From: Stieleria marina
GTDB taxonomy: Bacteria > Planctomycetota > Planctomycetia > Pirellulales > Pirellulaceae
NCBI GenBank assembly: GCA_007741555.1
Contig: CP036526.1
Span: 5,890,001-5,954,000 of the forward strand
Direction: 5' to 3'
DNA length: 64,000 bases
Both the position numbers and the translations under genes were made by a program. This document shows, in pieces, positions 37,625-47,083 of this stretch. The notes under the pieces are model-generated. The model saw only the letters and a list, made by a program, of their open reading frames with translations, did not search any database and had not been told where the DNA came from. Position 1 is the stretch's first letter. Every line of letters starts with the position of its first letter.

Positions 37625-38557
37625 ATGACCAACTCTCCGGCTTCGGATCCAAACATCGTCGTCGCGGCTCTTTATCGATTTGTCGCGTTGGATGATTTTG
37701 TGTCGCTGCAGCAACCGATTTTGGATGCCATGCAGCAACATCTAGTTTTTGGAACACTACTGCTTGCCCACGAAGGCATCAACGGCACGATTGCCGGTAG
37801 TCGCCAAGGCATCAACGATCTGTTGGCCCACCTTCGTCGCGACCATCGCCTGCGCGAACTGGAAGTCAAAGAGTCGTATTGCGCTGAAATGCCGTTTAAG
37901 CGAACCCGGGTTCGTTTGAAAAAAGAAATCGTCACGATGGGTGTCCAAGACATCGATCCCAATCGATCGGTGGGCACTTATGTCGACCCACAGCAATGGA
38001 ACGAATTGATTTCCGATCCTGACGTCACTTTGATCGACACCCGAAACGACTACGAGGTCGCGATCGGAACTTTCAAAGGCGCTGAGAATCCTGACACGCA
38101 CACGTTTCGCGAATTCCCCGATTACGTCGATCAGAATCTTGATCCGGGCAAGAACAAAAAAATTGCGATGTTCTGCACGGGAGGCATTCGCTGCGAAAAA
38201 TCCACGGCACTGCTAAAACAAAAGGGATTTGAAGAGGTCTATCATCTTCGTGGTGGAATCCTGAAGTATCTGGAACAAGTGCCCGCAGACGAGTCGCTCT
38301 GGGATGGGGACTGTTTCGTATTTGACCAACGCGTCGCCGTCGGACATGGCTTGACCGAATCCGAGCATGTGATGTGCTTTGCGTGCGGATGGCCGGTCAC
38401 GACCGAACAGCAACAGCACGCGGATTTTGTCGCTGGAGTCCAGTGCCCGGGTTGTGCCGGACGTCTGACTCAGGAGCAAAAAGATCGCTTCGCCGAGCGG
38501 CAACGCCAGATCCAGCAGGCTCGTAACGAGCAAAACCGCTGCACCGACGACGTCTAA
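37625..38557 (+). CDS. trhO: tRNA uridine-34 hydroxylase (rhodanese family)
   Basis: Rhodanese-fold protein (formerly YceA) that makes 5-hydroxyuridine at the tRNA wobble base. About 310 residues. The N-terminal UPF0176 domain has [12 protein letters not shown] and [15 protein letters not shown]. The rhodanese domain holds the catalytic Cys in [11 protein letters not shown], followed by [12 protein letters not shown]. The C-terminus has paired cysteines ([16 protein letters not shown]) that fit a zinc-binding tail. ATG 37625 is preferred; a GTG six bases upstream is also in frame. The close spacing to tpx suggests a possible shared transcript if the hairpin between them is leaky. Confidence 0.93.
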   Translation: MTNSPASDPNIVVAALYRFVALDDFVSLQQPILDAMQQHLVFGTLLLAHEGINGTIAGSRQGINDLLAHLRRDHRLRELEVKESYCAEMPFKRTRVRLKKEIVTMGVQDIDPNRSVGTYVDPQQWNELISDPDVTLIDTRNDYEVAIGTFKGAENPDTHTFREFPDYVDQNLDPGKNKKIAMFCTGGIRCEKSTALLKQKGFEEVYHLRGGILKYLEQVPADESLWDGDCFVFDQRVAVGHGLTESEHVMCFACGWPVTTEQQQHADFVAGVQCPGCAGRLTQEQKDRFAERQRQIQQARNEQNRCTDDV

Positions 38558-38755
38558 TTTTCCTGCCCAATGTCGCTCAATCGCATCTAAATCCCTGTCC
38601 AAGGCAGATTTGCCCGCGGTCGAACGGACGTGGGGCGTCTCCGCCCCGACCGATTCGATTGGTACCCTGTCGGCAGACGGCCTCTTTTTGTTAGAATAGG
38701 AGCCTTACGAGACGCTCTTTTTCTGCGATTTGAAGTACATAGGAAGCTCCCAAAT

Positions 38756-39178
38756 ATGGTTGCCAAGAAAGCTGCTGTTGATCCGATCGATTTCAAGATT
38801 TCCCCTGAAGACCAGGACGAGGACGGTTTCGTCAGCCTGTGGAATATCTCATCGAGCACTTGCAACGGTGACCTGGAAAAGACACGCGCACTCGCCGCGA
38901 AATTGCTGAACTTTTTGTGCAAACGCGAGTGTGATTTCGTCGTCATTAGCCCAGCTGATGCGAGTTTCTTGGACGAAAAATTCGAGTCCGAAAACAAGCT
39001 TCTCTATGATTGGAAACCTGAGAGCGAGCACGTTGATATTTTGTCTCAGCACGCAGAAGTTCCGGCCAAAGCGTTCATGTCGTTTTTGACAACGCACAAG
39101 TTCAGCCCATCGACCAAATACAATCCACGACGTGCTGACCGCGTGGAGTGGTTCAACGAAAAGTGGTGCGTCGGTTAG
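38756..39178 (+). CDS. conserved-looking small protein of unknown function
   Basis: A 140-residue, soluble and acidic protein from ATG 38756, with AGGA about ten bases upstream; the frame upstream of this ATG has no coding character. Lys-rich N-terminus (MVAKKAAVDPIDFKIS), acidic PEDQDEDGF, then a helical central part with LLNFLCKRECDFVVIS and a basic, aromatic C-terminus (RRADRVEWFNEKWCVG). No signal peptide, no membrane segment, no recognised motif. The balanced composition and third-base pattern support a real gene. It has no operon partner: trhO is about 200 bases upstream and the cytochrome gene is convergent. Confidence 0.65.
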   Translation: MVAKKAAVDPIDFKISPEDQDEDGFVSLWNISSSTCNGDLEKTRALAAKLLNFLCKRECDFVVISPADASFLDEKFESENKLLYDWKPESEHVDILSQHAEVPAKAFMSFLTTHKFSPSTKYNPRRADRVEWFNEKWCVG

Positions 39179-39416
39179 TAAACCGCACGACTTCACGCAA
39201 AACTCCGCTAGAGCGTCTCAGGCGGATTGACCGTGACGACGATTGAGCAAAGCTCCGCCGATTCGGCAAATCTCTGATCGCTCACTCGGAGCGATCGATT
39301 GGCCACGGATACTGTGGCTACTCGGATGCGTGTCTACGTTGGTTCCGTACCTACGTTGGTCCCTGGCGATTCGCGCACTGCCACAACTTCGCGCATAGCC
39401 ACAGCCACGCATTCCG

Positions 39417-40385
39417 CTAGCGATACTGTTCGTGGCAAGCGTCACAGCTTTGTGTGATGGCCCCGACGCCCTTGCGAACTGCGTCGGCATCTCCTCGCTC
39501 CAAAGCTCCCACCACTGCCTTGGACGCCTCTGTCATCTGCTTGCTGAGCGCAGCGTAGTCGTCATCGTCAAAATCATCCATTCCTTCTTTGACAAGCACG
39601 GTACCAAGAACGGCCAACAACTCTGCTTCGCGGCGAACTTGGTCAGACTTGGACTTCACCGAAGCCGCATCATTGGTGGCATCCTGCAACGAATCGACTA
39701 GCTGCTGAGCGTATTCCATCATCGGACTGCGATCGACAATCATCGACCAATCGTTTTGGTCTTCGCCGTCGCGGTTACTCAGGCCGCTTCCCGCGACCAA
39801 GTCTTGCAAATCGGCTTTGCGAAGTTTCGCTTCGTTGTAAACCTGCGTCGAACCGGCTTTGCAATTAAACGCTGATCGTGCAAGCAGGTCACGAGCGGCT
39901 GCCGCCTGGTCCTTCCAACGCACATCGGCCGGATGTTCTTTGATGATGGCAAACATCACCGCCAAAATCGACAGATCCAATCGAGCGTCTTGGTAGCCGC
40001 CCCCTTTAAATGCACCGGGCGTCGTAACCACACCGTCGTAGTGCAACTTCACACGTTTCACTTCGTCTTCGATCGATGGCGGCGAAATCAAATCGCCCCA
40101 TCCACCACCCGCTTTCGCAGAACCAGCAGCCATCGGCGCGGTCTTGCTGTCCGTTGCAGCAGCAACCGAAGATTTCCGCAACGCGGAAAGTGTGGGGCGT
40201 TCGCCGATGATGGCGTCCGAGAGCGAAGGAAAAAACGTCCGACTGGTCTCCGATTCCGAAAACTTTGGCGGTGCTAATCGGCGTTCGTCGGCCCCCACAT
40301 ACGCAATGCTTCCCAGCACCGCGGCCACCACGGCAGTCGTCCAGCTACGAAAGTGTCGACGTGACAATCGAATTTCTGATTTCAT
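39417..40385 (-). CDS. secreted cytochrome c-prime-like protein with one C-terminal haem site
   Basis: A 322-residue exported protein; the ATG at 40385 gives a signal sequence (FRSWTTAVVAAVLGSIAYVGADE in part), and the 53 residues upstream are unlikely to be translated. A long Ala/Ser-rich N-terminal region (about 25-95) precedes helical parts. The single haem motif CDACH lies five residues from the C-terminus, after a helix (DAVRKGVGAITQS), as in cytochrome c-prime/c556 four-helix bundles. A gas-binding or electron-transfer role is plausible. Divergent from the TPP decarboxylase gene. Confidence 0.8.
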   Translation of the reverse strand: MKSEIRLSRRHFRSWTTAVVAAVLGSIAYVGADERRLAPPKFSESETSRTFFPSLSDAIIGERPTLSALRKSSVAAATDSKTAPMAAGSAKAGGGWGDLISPPSIEDEVKRVKLHYDGVVTTPGAFKGGGYQDARLDLSILAVMFAIIKEHPADVRWKDQAAAARDLLARSAFNCKAGSTQVYNEAKLRKADLQDLVAGSGLSNRDGEDQNDWSMIVDRSPMMEYAQQLVDSLQDATNDAASVKSKSDQVRREAELLAVLGTVLVKEGMDDFDDDDYAALSKQMTEASKAVVGALERGDADAVRKGVGAITQSCDACHEQYR

Positions 40386-40614
40386 TTTCCGCTTCGTCCA
40401 ATCGATAGTAAGCCAATCGCGATCCGCCGATTGTAGCATCAACACCGCAAAACCAGTTATGACAAAACACAACATTGTGAACGCTTGAGCAGTCTCCGCT
40501 GGCGGCAACGCCAGTGGAAAAAAATAGTTCAACGTGTGATACACGCGGGCCGCATAAAATAGTCAGACGCTTCGGATCCCCAACCAAGATCATTCGTGAA
40601 CCACCAGGAAGGCA

Positions 40615-42294
40615 ATGACGATGACTCAACCGACTCCGCCAAGCACTGCTAACCTCTCGATCGCACAGTACCTGATCCAACGTCTGAGCGACTATGGCAT
40701 CGAAGACATTTTTGGGATCCCGGGCGACTATATCCTTTCGTTTTACAGCGAACTGGAAAAAAGTAAAATCAACATGGTCGGCTGCACACGCGAAGACTGC
40801 GCGGGCTTTGCGGCCGACGCCTACGCGCGGATTCGCGGCATGGGTGCGTTGTGCGTCACTTACTGCGTAGGGGGATTGAGCGTCTGCAATTCAATCGCAG
40901 GAGCGTACGCCGAAAAATCTCCAGTCGTGGTGTTAACAGGTTCCCCGGGGCTGAAAGAACGTGCCCACGGCGCGTTGCTACACCACATGGTCCGCGATTT
41001 CAAAACACAGTACGACGTGTTTGAAAAGTTCACGATTGCGGGCACCGAGCTTTCGGATCCGTTGACCGCGTTTTCCGAGATCGATCGCGTCCTGGATGCC
41101 TGCGACCGATACAAACGACCTGTCTACATTGAACTTCCCCGAGACATGGTTCACGTGGTACCCAAAATCGCCCACGGGTACAGCGGTGCAGTCCATCAAA
41201 ACGATCCCGCAGCAACCGCCGAAGCGATCAAGGAAACTTCGCTGCGTTTGGCGGACGCAAAGAAGCCCATCATCGTCGCTGGAGTCGAACTGCATCGTTT
41301 TCGACTGCAAGATGAACTGCTTGCTTTTGCCGAGGCCGCCAACCTGCCCATCGCGACGACGATGCTGGGAAAATCCGTCGTGTCCGAACGCCATCCGAAT
41401 TTCGTCGGCTTGTACGAAGGAGCGTTGGGCGATCAAGAAGTCACTCGATTCGTCGAAGAAAGCGATCTAATTCTTTTGCTAGGGGCCTTCCTGAGCGATA
41501 TCAATCTGGGCATCTACACCGCCGATTTGGATCCCACCAAATGTGTCTACGCGACCAGTGAAAACCTACGCGTTTCGCACCATCACTATCAAAACGTGGA
41601 GCTAAAAGAATTCATTGTTGGTCTTAACACGACGAACGTGAAAGCTTCCACGCGCGAAATCCCCGAATCCATTCGATCGGGACGTGTCCGAACGCCATCG
41701 TCCCCGCCGACCGATGATGGACCGCTTCGAACCAGTTGGATGATTCGTCGGCTGAACGACCGCATCGATGGTGACACGATTGTGATTGCCGACGTGGGTG
41801 ATTCGCTATTCGCCGCCACGGAGTTGACGATTCATGATCGAGGCGAGTTCCTTAGCCCGGCCTATTACACTTCGATGGGTTTCAGCGTGCCGGCCGCGCT
41901 GGGCGCTGCGACCGCAAGGAGCGATCATCGCGTTGTGGTGATTGTCGGCGATGGAGCCTTTCAAATGACCGGGCAAGAACTGAGCACGCTGATTCGCTAC
42001 GGGCACAATCCGATCGTAATCGTACTGGACAACCATGGCTACGGAACCGAACGCTACTTGCACGAAGGCGAATGGAAGTACAACGAGATCCACCCTTGGC
42101 GCTACGGCGAACTGATGAAAGTCTACGGTCGCGGGATCAGCCATGAAGTGACGACCGAAACTCAATTCGACAACGCTTTGCAGGCCGCGTGGGACACGCC
42201 TGACCAGCCGCACTTGATTCACGCAACGCTCCAAGAAAACGATGCCAGCGAAACGTTGCGAAAATTGGCCAAACGTATGAGCAAAACAGTGTGA
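40615..42294 (+). CDS. 2-oxo acid decarboxylase, pyruvate/indolepyruvate decarboxylase family (TPP)
   Basis: Non-oxidative decarboxylation of a 2-oxo acid to an aldehyde. The 559-residue length matches the PDC/IPDC family. The catalytic Glu is E60 in TREDCAGFAADAYAR, and the adjacent His pair H123-H124 in LLHHMVRDF is the PDC-type active-site motif. The TPP motif GDGAFQMTGQEL...VLDN is near 445-475. AGGAAGG lies just before ATG 40615, and a second ATG six bases on is also possible. Acetolactate synthase is less likely because of the HH pair. Substrate (pyruvate, phenyl- or indolepyruvate) is not decided by what I can see. No alcohol dehydrogenase adjoins it. Confidence 0.9.
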   Translation: MTMTQPTPPSTANLSIAQYLIQRLSDYGIEDIFGIPGDYILSFYSELEKSKINMVGCTREDCAGFAADAYARIRGMGALCVTYCVGGLSVCNSIAGAYAEKSPVVVLTGSPGLKERAHGALLHHMVRDFKTQYDVFEKFTIAGTELSDPLTAFSEIDRVLDACDRYKRPVYIELPRDMVHVVPKIAHGYSGAVHQNDPAATAEAIKETSLRLADAKKPIIVAGVELHRFRLQDELLAFAEAANLPIATTMLGKSVVSERHPNFVGLYEGALGDQEVTRFVEESDLILLLGAFLSDINLGIYTADLDPTKCVYATSENLRVSHHHYQNVELKEFIVGLNTTNVKASTREIPESIRSGRVRTPSSPPTDDGPLRTSWMIRRLNDRIDGDTIVIADVGDSLFAATELTIHDRGEFLSPAYYTSMGFSVPAALGAATARSDHRVVVIVGDGAFQMTGQELSTLIRYGHNPIVIVLDNHGYGTERYLHEGEWKYNEIHPWRYGELMKVYGRGISHEVTTETQFDNALQAAWDTPDQPHLIHATLQENDASETLRKLAKRMSKTV

Positions 42295-42313
42295 TGCTCC
42301 CCCAACACGACGG

Positions 42314-43795
42314 CTACTTTCGCCTCTTGCGGCGGCTAACCGCTTCGGGATACGACGCCAATATCGCTTTCAATTCGTCCACGACCTCTGGCTTCTCAGC
42401 GGCATGGTTCTTCGTTTCCAACGGATCCGCTTCGTAATCGTAGAGTTCATACTGGGCGGTTTGATCATCGGCTCCAGGAGTCTTCCACTGCACCAATCGA
42501 TATCTTTGCGTTCGGATCGCCCGCCCCAGTTTCTTTTTAGGGTAGGCATGAAAGGCATGCCCCCGGACACGTGCTTTCCCGTCTTTCAGAACTGGAACCA
42601 GACTCACGCCATCAATCGATTGCGGCACCTTGGGGACAGGCAAGCCAGCCAATTCGGCCAACGTTGGAAAGATGTCAACCGATTCGGCCGGCTGACTTGT
42701 CGCAGTTGTTGACCGGGTGACGCCAGGAGCGACAAAGCAAATGGGAATGCGGTTGGCCTGTTCGTAGTTCGTATGCTTGGTCCAAATCCCCAAATCGCCC
42801 AAGTGAAATCCATGGTCGCCCCACAGGACGATGATCGTGTTGTCGGCCAACCCCAATTCTTCAAGCGAATCAACGACTTTACCGATCTGTGCATCGACAA
42901 AACTGGTGCTCGCGTAATAGCCATGAATCAATTGCCGTGCGAGTTCATCGCTAATTTTTCCTTGCGCAGGAACCGGTTTGTAGGCCGCGATTTCGCCGCC
43001 TTTTTTTCCAGCGACCGCAGGAGCTCCCTCGGGTGCTGAATTGGTCAGCGGCATCGGTAACGATGCGGGATCGTACTTGTCCCAATACTTCTTTGGTGCG
43101 CTAAACGGTAAGTGGGGACGTACAAAACCGGCCGCGATGAAGAACGGCTGATTGTCGGTCTCTATTCGTTTCTTCGCCACCGTCAGACGACGAATGGTTT
43201 CGGCAGCGACGCGGCCATCGGCATACTGATCATCGGCAACATCGGGCGATTCAAATGCCGCACCGCGTGGAAGCGATTTGATTTGGCCAAGCTTCTGGTT
43301 AGTGAAGTAGGCTTCTTCACGCGTCAGTTGCCCATCGGTGCTTTCGGGAACCAAGTACTCGATGACCTTGTCTTTCATGTGCGGCACGCTGAAAGAATCC
43401 GGGTCGCCTTCGTTTCCGTGGCCGATGTGAAAAACTTTTCCCAACGATTCAGTGCGGTAGCCGTGTTTGGCAAAATACTGAGGCATCGTCACGGCATCGG
43501 GCACCAACTCTCTCAGCTGACTGCCCAGCCCATAGAGTCCCGTCGAAGTCGAATGAGACCCAAGCATCAATGTGAACCGCGACGGAGCACAAACCGCTTG
43601 ATTGCAGTAGGCTCGATCAAACCGCATCCCACGAGCGACCAGTTCATCCAGATGAGGCGTCTGGGCGGTCGCGTCGCCGTAGCAGCCCATCGCGGGTTTG
43701 AGATCATCAACCAATATCAACAGAACATTCGGCTTCTGTTGGGCGGAAAGTGACGCAGCAAAAGACAAGGTCAGCAACAAACAACACGATCGCAT
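42314..43795 (-). CDS. secreted formylglycine-type sulfatase
   Basis: Exported sulfatase of 493 residues. A signal peptide (about 1-19) precedes PNVLLILVDD (metal Asp residues D30/D31). The formylglycine site is C69 in CAPSR, followed by FTLMLGSHSTSTG. Further metal and sulfate residues fit GDHGFHLGD near 330. The iduronate-2-sulfatase-like pattern (DDLKPAMGCYGD early; GYHDLG class later) suggests a sulfated glycan substrate, but the exact sugar is unknown. Planctomycetes carry many such genes. It stands alone on the minus strand, tail to tail with the decarboxylase. Confidence 0.93.
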   Translation of the reverse strand: MRSCCLLLTLSFAASLSAQQKPNVLLILVDDLKPAMGCYGDATAQTPHLDELVARGMRFDRAYCNQAVCAPSRFTLMLGSHSTSTGLYGLGSQLRELVPDAVTMPQYFAKHGYRTESLGKVFHIGHGNEGDPDSFSVPHMKDKVIEYLVPESTDGQLTREEAYFTNQKLGQIKSLPRGAAFESPDVADDQYADGRVAAETIRRLTVAKKRIETDNQPFFIAAGFVRPHLPFSAPKKYWDKYDPASLPMPLTNSAPEGAPAVAGKKGGEIAAYKPVPAQGKISDELARQLIHGYYASTSFVDAQIGKVVDSLEELGLADNTIIVLWGDHGFHLGDLGIWTKHTNYEQANRIPICFVAPGVTRSTTATSQPAESVDIFPTLAELAGLPVPKVPQSIDGVSLVPVLKDGKARVRGHAFHAYPKKKLGRAIRTQRYRLVQWKTPGADDQTAQYELYDYEADPLETKNHAAEKPEVVDELKAILASYPEAVSRRKRRK

Positions 43796-43920
43796 TGATC
43801 TCTCCGAATGACAGGAAGCCTAAAACCATAGAGCATGAGCGTAGTGCAACGACAACGCGATGCAATGCACGATAACGTCAACGGATTGAGTGTCTTTGCC
43901 AACGATCTCACCGTGAACGC

Positions 43921-45612
43921 TTACTCGATGTAGTCGCTGACATAGATCGTGAATCCAACTTTGACTGACAAACGAATATTGCCGAACCCAATTTTCCGCA
44001 AAGCCTTGATCGCGTTGACTTGGACAGGCGAATCTTTCATCACGCCCGCAAGCTCATTGGCTTTGGCCGGATTATCACGCGGACCGCCCAGCGTCAGGCT
44101 TAACCGCAGTGATTTCCCCGCAACATCGACGCCCTTGACTGCAGCTTGGATCTTTTGCAACGTCCCATCCGAGATTAGCTGCTTGGGCTTCAAAGGCCGA
44201 TCCGATTTTGACACGATCAAGCACTCAAAGTCGTCCGCCAGGGCGCGGCCGAGTCGTGAACCGACGAGATAGACCCCAATTTGATCGTCGCCCAAGTTGC
44301 GTTCGTCGGACTCCGCGTTGAAAGGTTCTGGCAGCGGCTGCCAAAGCGAACCGCCATACCGGCTGGAATGTTTAACACTGGCAAAACCGTTGTCTTTCGC
44401 CAGTTGGATCACGGGCAAACGCACAAAAGCCGCCAGGGTCGAATCCGAACCAAGAGCTCCATGCTCAAACGCCACAAACAAATTCGCGTGTTTATTCCCA
44501 CGTCGGTCGGACGCTGCCTTGAATGCTATGCCTAACGCATCAAAGTCGAATCGGGCGGGATCAATCTGCTTTGTGTTGACGTTCGCGTAGGCCGTGACAT
44601 CGACGTGTGCATACGTATCGGATTTGCTGGATCCGATCAGTTCGCGTTGCAAATCCGTTTCGATTGGTTGAACATAAAAACTTGCAGCTTTGGCCACGTC
44701 GGTGAAGTTCCGCCTGAGTGCTGGCACGTCTAGACCGGACGGAAAATCGATCTGCATTCGTTTCTTGTCAATGTCTGCATTTGCGATCCACTTTTCGCAT
44801 CGAAGATCGGATCGACGAAGCGTCGCGCCAACGTCCGCTCCGTGACCCGCAACGCCGAAGGTCTGGACCCAAGCAATTTGCGGAAACCAGAACCCGTCTT
44901 CATTTTTGGAGAGCTTAAAACTATCGATGCTGTAAACAACTTTCCATTCGGATTGCGGTGTTGAACGCATTAAATTGCGACGACGTACAACGGCAAACCC
45001 ACGTTCCGGATCGATCCAGTACTGACTCTTGAACGTATCAACGTTGGCATCCGTCACCGATTCAACAACCGTCACTTGGTGGCCGTCCCAACTTTCACTG
45101 CCAACGATTTGCCCGCCCTTGGAGAGATGTTCACTAATCGGTTGCCCTTGGTGCTGCGTCGTCAAATCAAACGGCGACACCGCGTATCGCATGAGTGTCA
45201 GTTCAATGTTTCCACGCAACGTGGGCTGGCCCAGCCCACGCGTTTCCTCAGTCAAAGTACGCCCTTCTTTGCCATCGAAGCAGGCGCGATGATGAAAACT
45301 GTGATCGCGGACGCTTCCATCAGGTCGATTGCGAGTAATATCTCCTTTGGCATCGTTCCAGCCATAGCCGCTGGCATTAACCTGCCACTGCTCGGCAAAT
45401 GTTTGTCGAGCGCCGTTTTTCGCAAAGTCACCAAAGAAGTTTTGCACGCCTTTGCAACGATAGGTGACGCCCAACGTTTGCAGGTCAGATTCGTTTTTCT
45501 GCAGACCAGCAATGACGTCGCTGAGTGTGATCGATTCAAGCGGCGATTCTGCTTTCGCAGACACGCTGACGACCACAAACAGGCACAGCAAGATCGGGCG
45601 AACGAAAAACAT
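43921..45612 (-). CDS. large secreted protein of unknown function
   Basis: A 563-residue protein with a signal peptide (about 1-21, ending SAKAES). The first ~270 residues have long beta-strand character with repeated aromatic residues (SQYWIDPERGFAVVRRRN, and then VVYSIDSFKLSKNEDGFWFPQIAW, in part), similar in look to LolA/LppX-type lipoprotein-carrier folds common in planctomycetes. The C-terminal ~270 residues contain VTAYANVNTKQIDPARFDF and a Lys/Gly-rich final domain. No catalytic motif or repeat is recognised. It is upstream of the SppA-like gene's 3' end by 95 bases on the same strand, so they could be cotranscribed, with the SppA-like gene first. Confidence 0.7.
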   Translation of the reverse strand: MFFVRPILLCLFVVVSVSAKAESPLESITLSDVIAGLQKNESDLQTLGVTYRCKGVQNFFGDFAKNGARQTFAEQWQVNASGYGWNDAKGDITRNRPDGSVRDHSFHHRACFDGKEGRTLTEETRGLGQPTLRGNIELTLMRYAVSPFDLTTQHQGQPISEHLSKGGQIVGSESWDGHQVTVVESVTDANVDTFKSQYWIDPERGFAVVRRRNLMRSTPQSEWKVVYSIDSFKLSKNEDGFWFPQIAWVQTFGVAGHGADVGATLRRSDLRCEKWIANADIDKKRMQIDFPSGLDVPALRRNFTDVAKAASFYVQPIETDLQRELIGSSKSDTYAHVDVTAYANVNTKQIDPARFDFDALGIAFKAASDRRGNKHANLFVAFEHGALGSDSTLAAFVRLPVIQLAKDNGFASVKHSSRYGGSLWQPLPEPFNAESDERNLGDDQIGVYLVGSRLGRALADDFECLIVSKSDRPLKPKQLISDGTLQKIQAAVKGVDVAGKSLRLSLTLGGPRDNPAKANELAGVMKDSPVQVNAIKALRKIGFGNIRLSVKVGFTIYVSDYIE

Positions 45613-45707
45613 TTGGCGGACTCACAACAGGAGAGGAACAGATCCGGCTCCAGTGTATCTACTTCACACAAGCTCGTTGCCACTGCATCTGATGATGCAG
45701 GTGGTGC

Positions 45708-46793
45708 TTACTGAATCACAGCCGCAAGACTTGGGTCGGCTTGCCAAAGGTACAGAAACGTTGGCATCGCGCTCCGGTCCAGTCCCGGAATATTGATAGG
45801 CAGCAGTGACATGCCAAGCGGATCGTTGGGGCTGACATCGAGCGTGGTGTACGCACGGTCGTTGTCGCGGCGAAGCATAACGACGGGGCCATCTGGTGCG
45901 GCCCCGCAGAGTTCCCTTGCCCGATCGATCGCTTCATCGAGGTAGCCAACCTGATCGACCAAGTTCAGCTGCTGTGCCTGAACACCTGTAAACACACTGC
46001 CGTCAAACACTTCGACTTCGGTTTGGATATCGCCGCGGGCAAGCTTGACTTGATCGATGAAACGCTTTTGAAACGAATCGGCGATGTTCTGCAGCATCTC
46101 GCGTTCGTCCTCTTCGACGACACGCTCGGGAGATCCGGCGTCAATTTTGTCGCCGGCCTTGATATGTTGGGCCGTAATATTGAATTGGCCCATCGTGTTT
46201 TCCATATCGTAAACATTCAGGATGACGCCGATTCCACCGACAACGGAGGTTGGATGCGAAATGATCGTGTCGGCATGGGTTGCCAAGTAGTAGCCGCCGC
46301 CCGTCCCCGTTCCCATTAAACATGCGACGACTGGCAGATTGCGTTTACGTTTTAGCTGCGTCACTTCATGTGCCATCAAATCCGAAGCGTTCACTCCGCC
46401 ACCGGGCGAATTGATCCGCAACACAACCGCACCAACGCTGGCATCAGCGGCAATCGCGTTGATCTTTTCGCGAAACAAGGCAACGGGATTTTCGCCCATC
46501 GAACCAAGTCCGGAGATATTTTGATTCAGCAACAAACCATCCACATCGACAACGGCGACTTTCTGGCCCGCATTTGGATGCCCCGTGACTAGAACGGAGG
46601 CCAATCGCGAAGCGGTGTTGTCAGTCTTCATACTCATCGACATGTCGCCGCTCATGTCCATGTCACCGTTCATGTTCATGTCGCCGTTCATGCGCATATC
46701 GCCATTCATGGTCATGCCGCCACGCATCAAGAACGGCTTGTGCTGACAGCCGACAGACAGCAACAGCACGACGATGAGCGGCAGAAAACGCAT
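45708..46793 (-). CDS. SppA-like (S49) lipoprotein with missing catalytic serine
   Basis: A 361-residue signal-peptide-peptidase-like protein. A lipobox LSVGC puts C16 as the lipidated residue. Residues 26-56 are a Met-rich repeat (units such as MNGDMN), encoded by four 18-bp tandem units. The ClpP-like SppA core follows: VAVVDVDGLL, LRINSPGGGV, and VVGGIGVILNVYDM. The usual catalytic segment ASGGYY reads TGGGYY, so the nucleophile Ser is Gly (G165), checked in the codons. The Lys of the dyad remains as K216 (GDKIDAGSPER). It may be an inactive, substrate-binding SppA relative or use another residue. Confidence 0.83.
   Translation of the reverse strand: MRFLPLIVVLLLSVGCQHKPFLMRGGMTMNGDMRMNGDMNMNGDMDMSGDMSMSMKTDNTASRLASVLVTGHPNAGQKVAVVDVDGLLLNQNISGLGSMGENPVALFREKINAIAADASVGAVVLRINSPGGGVNASDLMAHEVTQLKRKRNLPVVACLMGTGTGGGYYLATHADTIISHPTSVVGGIGVILNVYDMENTMGQFNITAQHIKAGDKIDAGSPERVVEEDEREMLQNIADSFQKRFIDQVKLARGDIQTEVEVFDGSVFTGVQAQQLNLVDQVGYLDEAIDRARELCGAAPDGPVVMLRRDNDRAYTTLDVSPNDPLGMSLLPINIPGLDRSAMPTFLYLWQADPSLAAVIQ
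46641..46712 (-). repeat. four 18-bp tandem repeats coding a Met-rich segment
   Basis: Units at 46641-46658, 46659-46676, 46677-46694 and 46695-46712 share CATGTCGCCGTTCATG with a few substitutions. They encode the M-x-M-N/S-G-D repeat near the N-terminus of the SppA-like lipoprotein. In-frame expansion or contraction would change the length of this tether. Confidence 0.85.
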
Positions 46794-46940
46794 GGGACAA
46801 CGTCAGCATTGGGGACGGAACTTCACTTTTCAATCATCGACCCGCAAGCTGAAAGCCGGCCAGTCGCGATGCATTGCCTAGAAAACCTCTGCTGCTTCGC
46901 CTGGGCTTCGTCGCTTGCCTATCTTGGATTCGGTGCAAAT

Positions 46941-46968
46941 TTGTTAAAGTCTTTGTGCTGTTTAGGAT
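46941..46968 (+). promoter_or_regulatory. possible sigma70-type promoter for the FtsX-type permease
   Basis: TTGTTA at 46941-46946 and TAGGAT at 46963-46968 are separated by 16 bases and lie about 115 bases before the permease ATG at 47084. Planctomycete promoters are poorly defined, so this is a weak call. Confidence 0.3.
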
Positions 46969-47083
46969 CTGCGATGTCGTTCGCAAGGCAGCGCTGCCCC
47001 GTCGCGATCGCATTCAGTTACGTTGCCATGACAAGAAACGTCCCGCGAACGGACCATCGAAACAGGACTTCAGAAAGACGCCC

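Noticed and set aside
46874-47083. 70-residue N-terminal extension of the FtsX-type permease
   Set aside because: Basic, Cys/Arg-rich sequence with no coding look; the ATG at 47084 begins a typical permease N-terminus.
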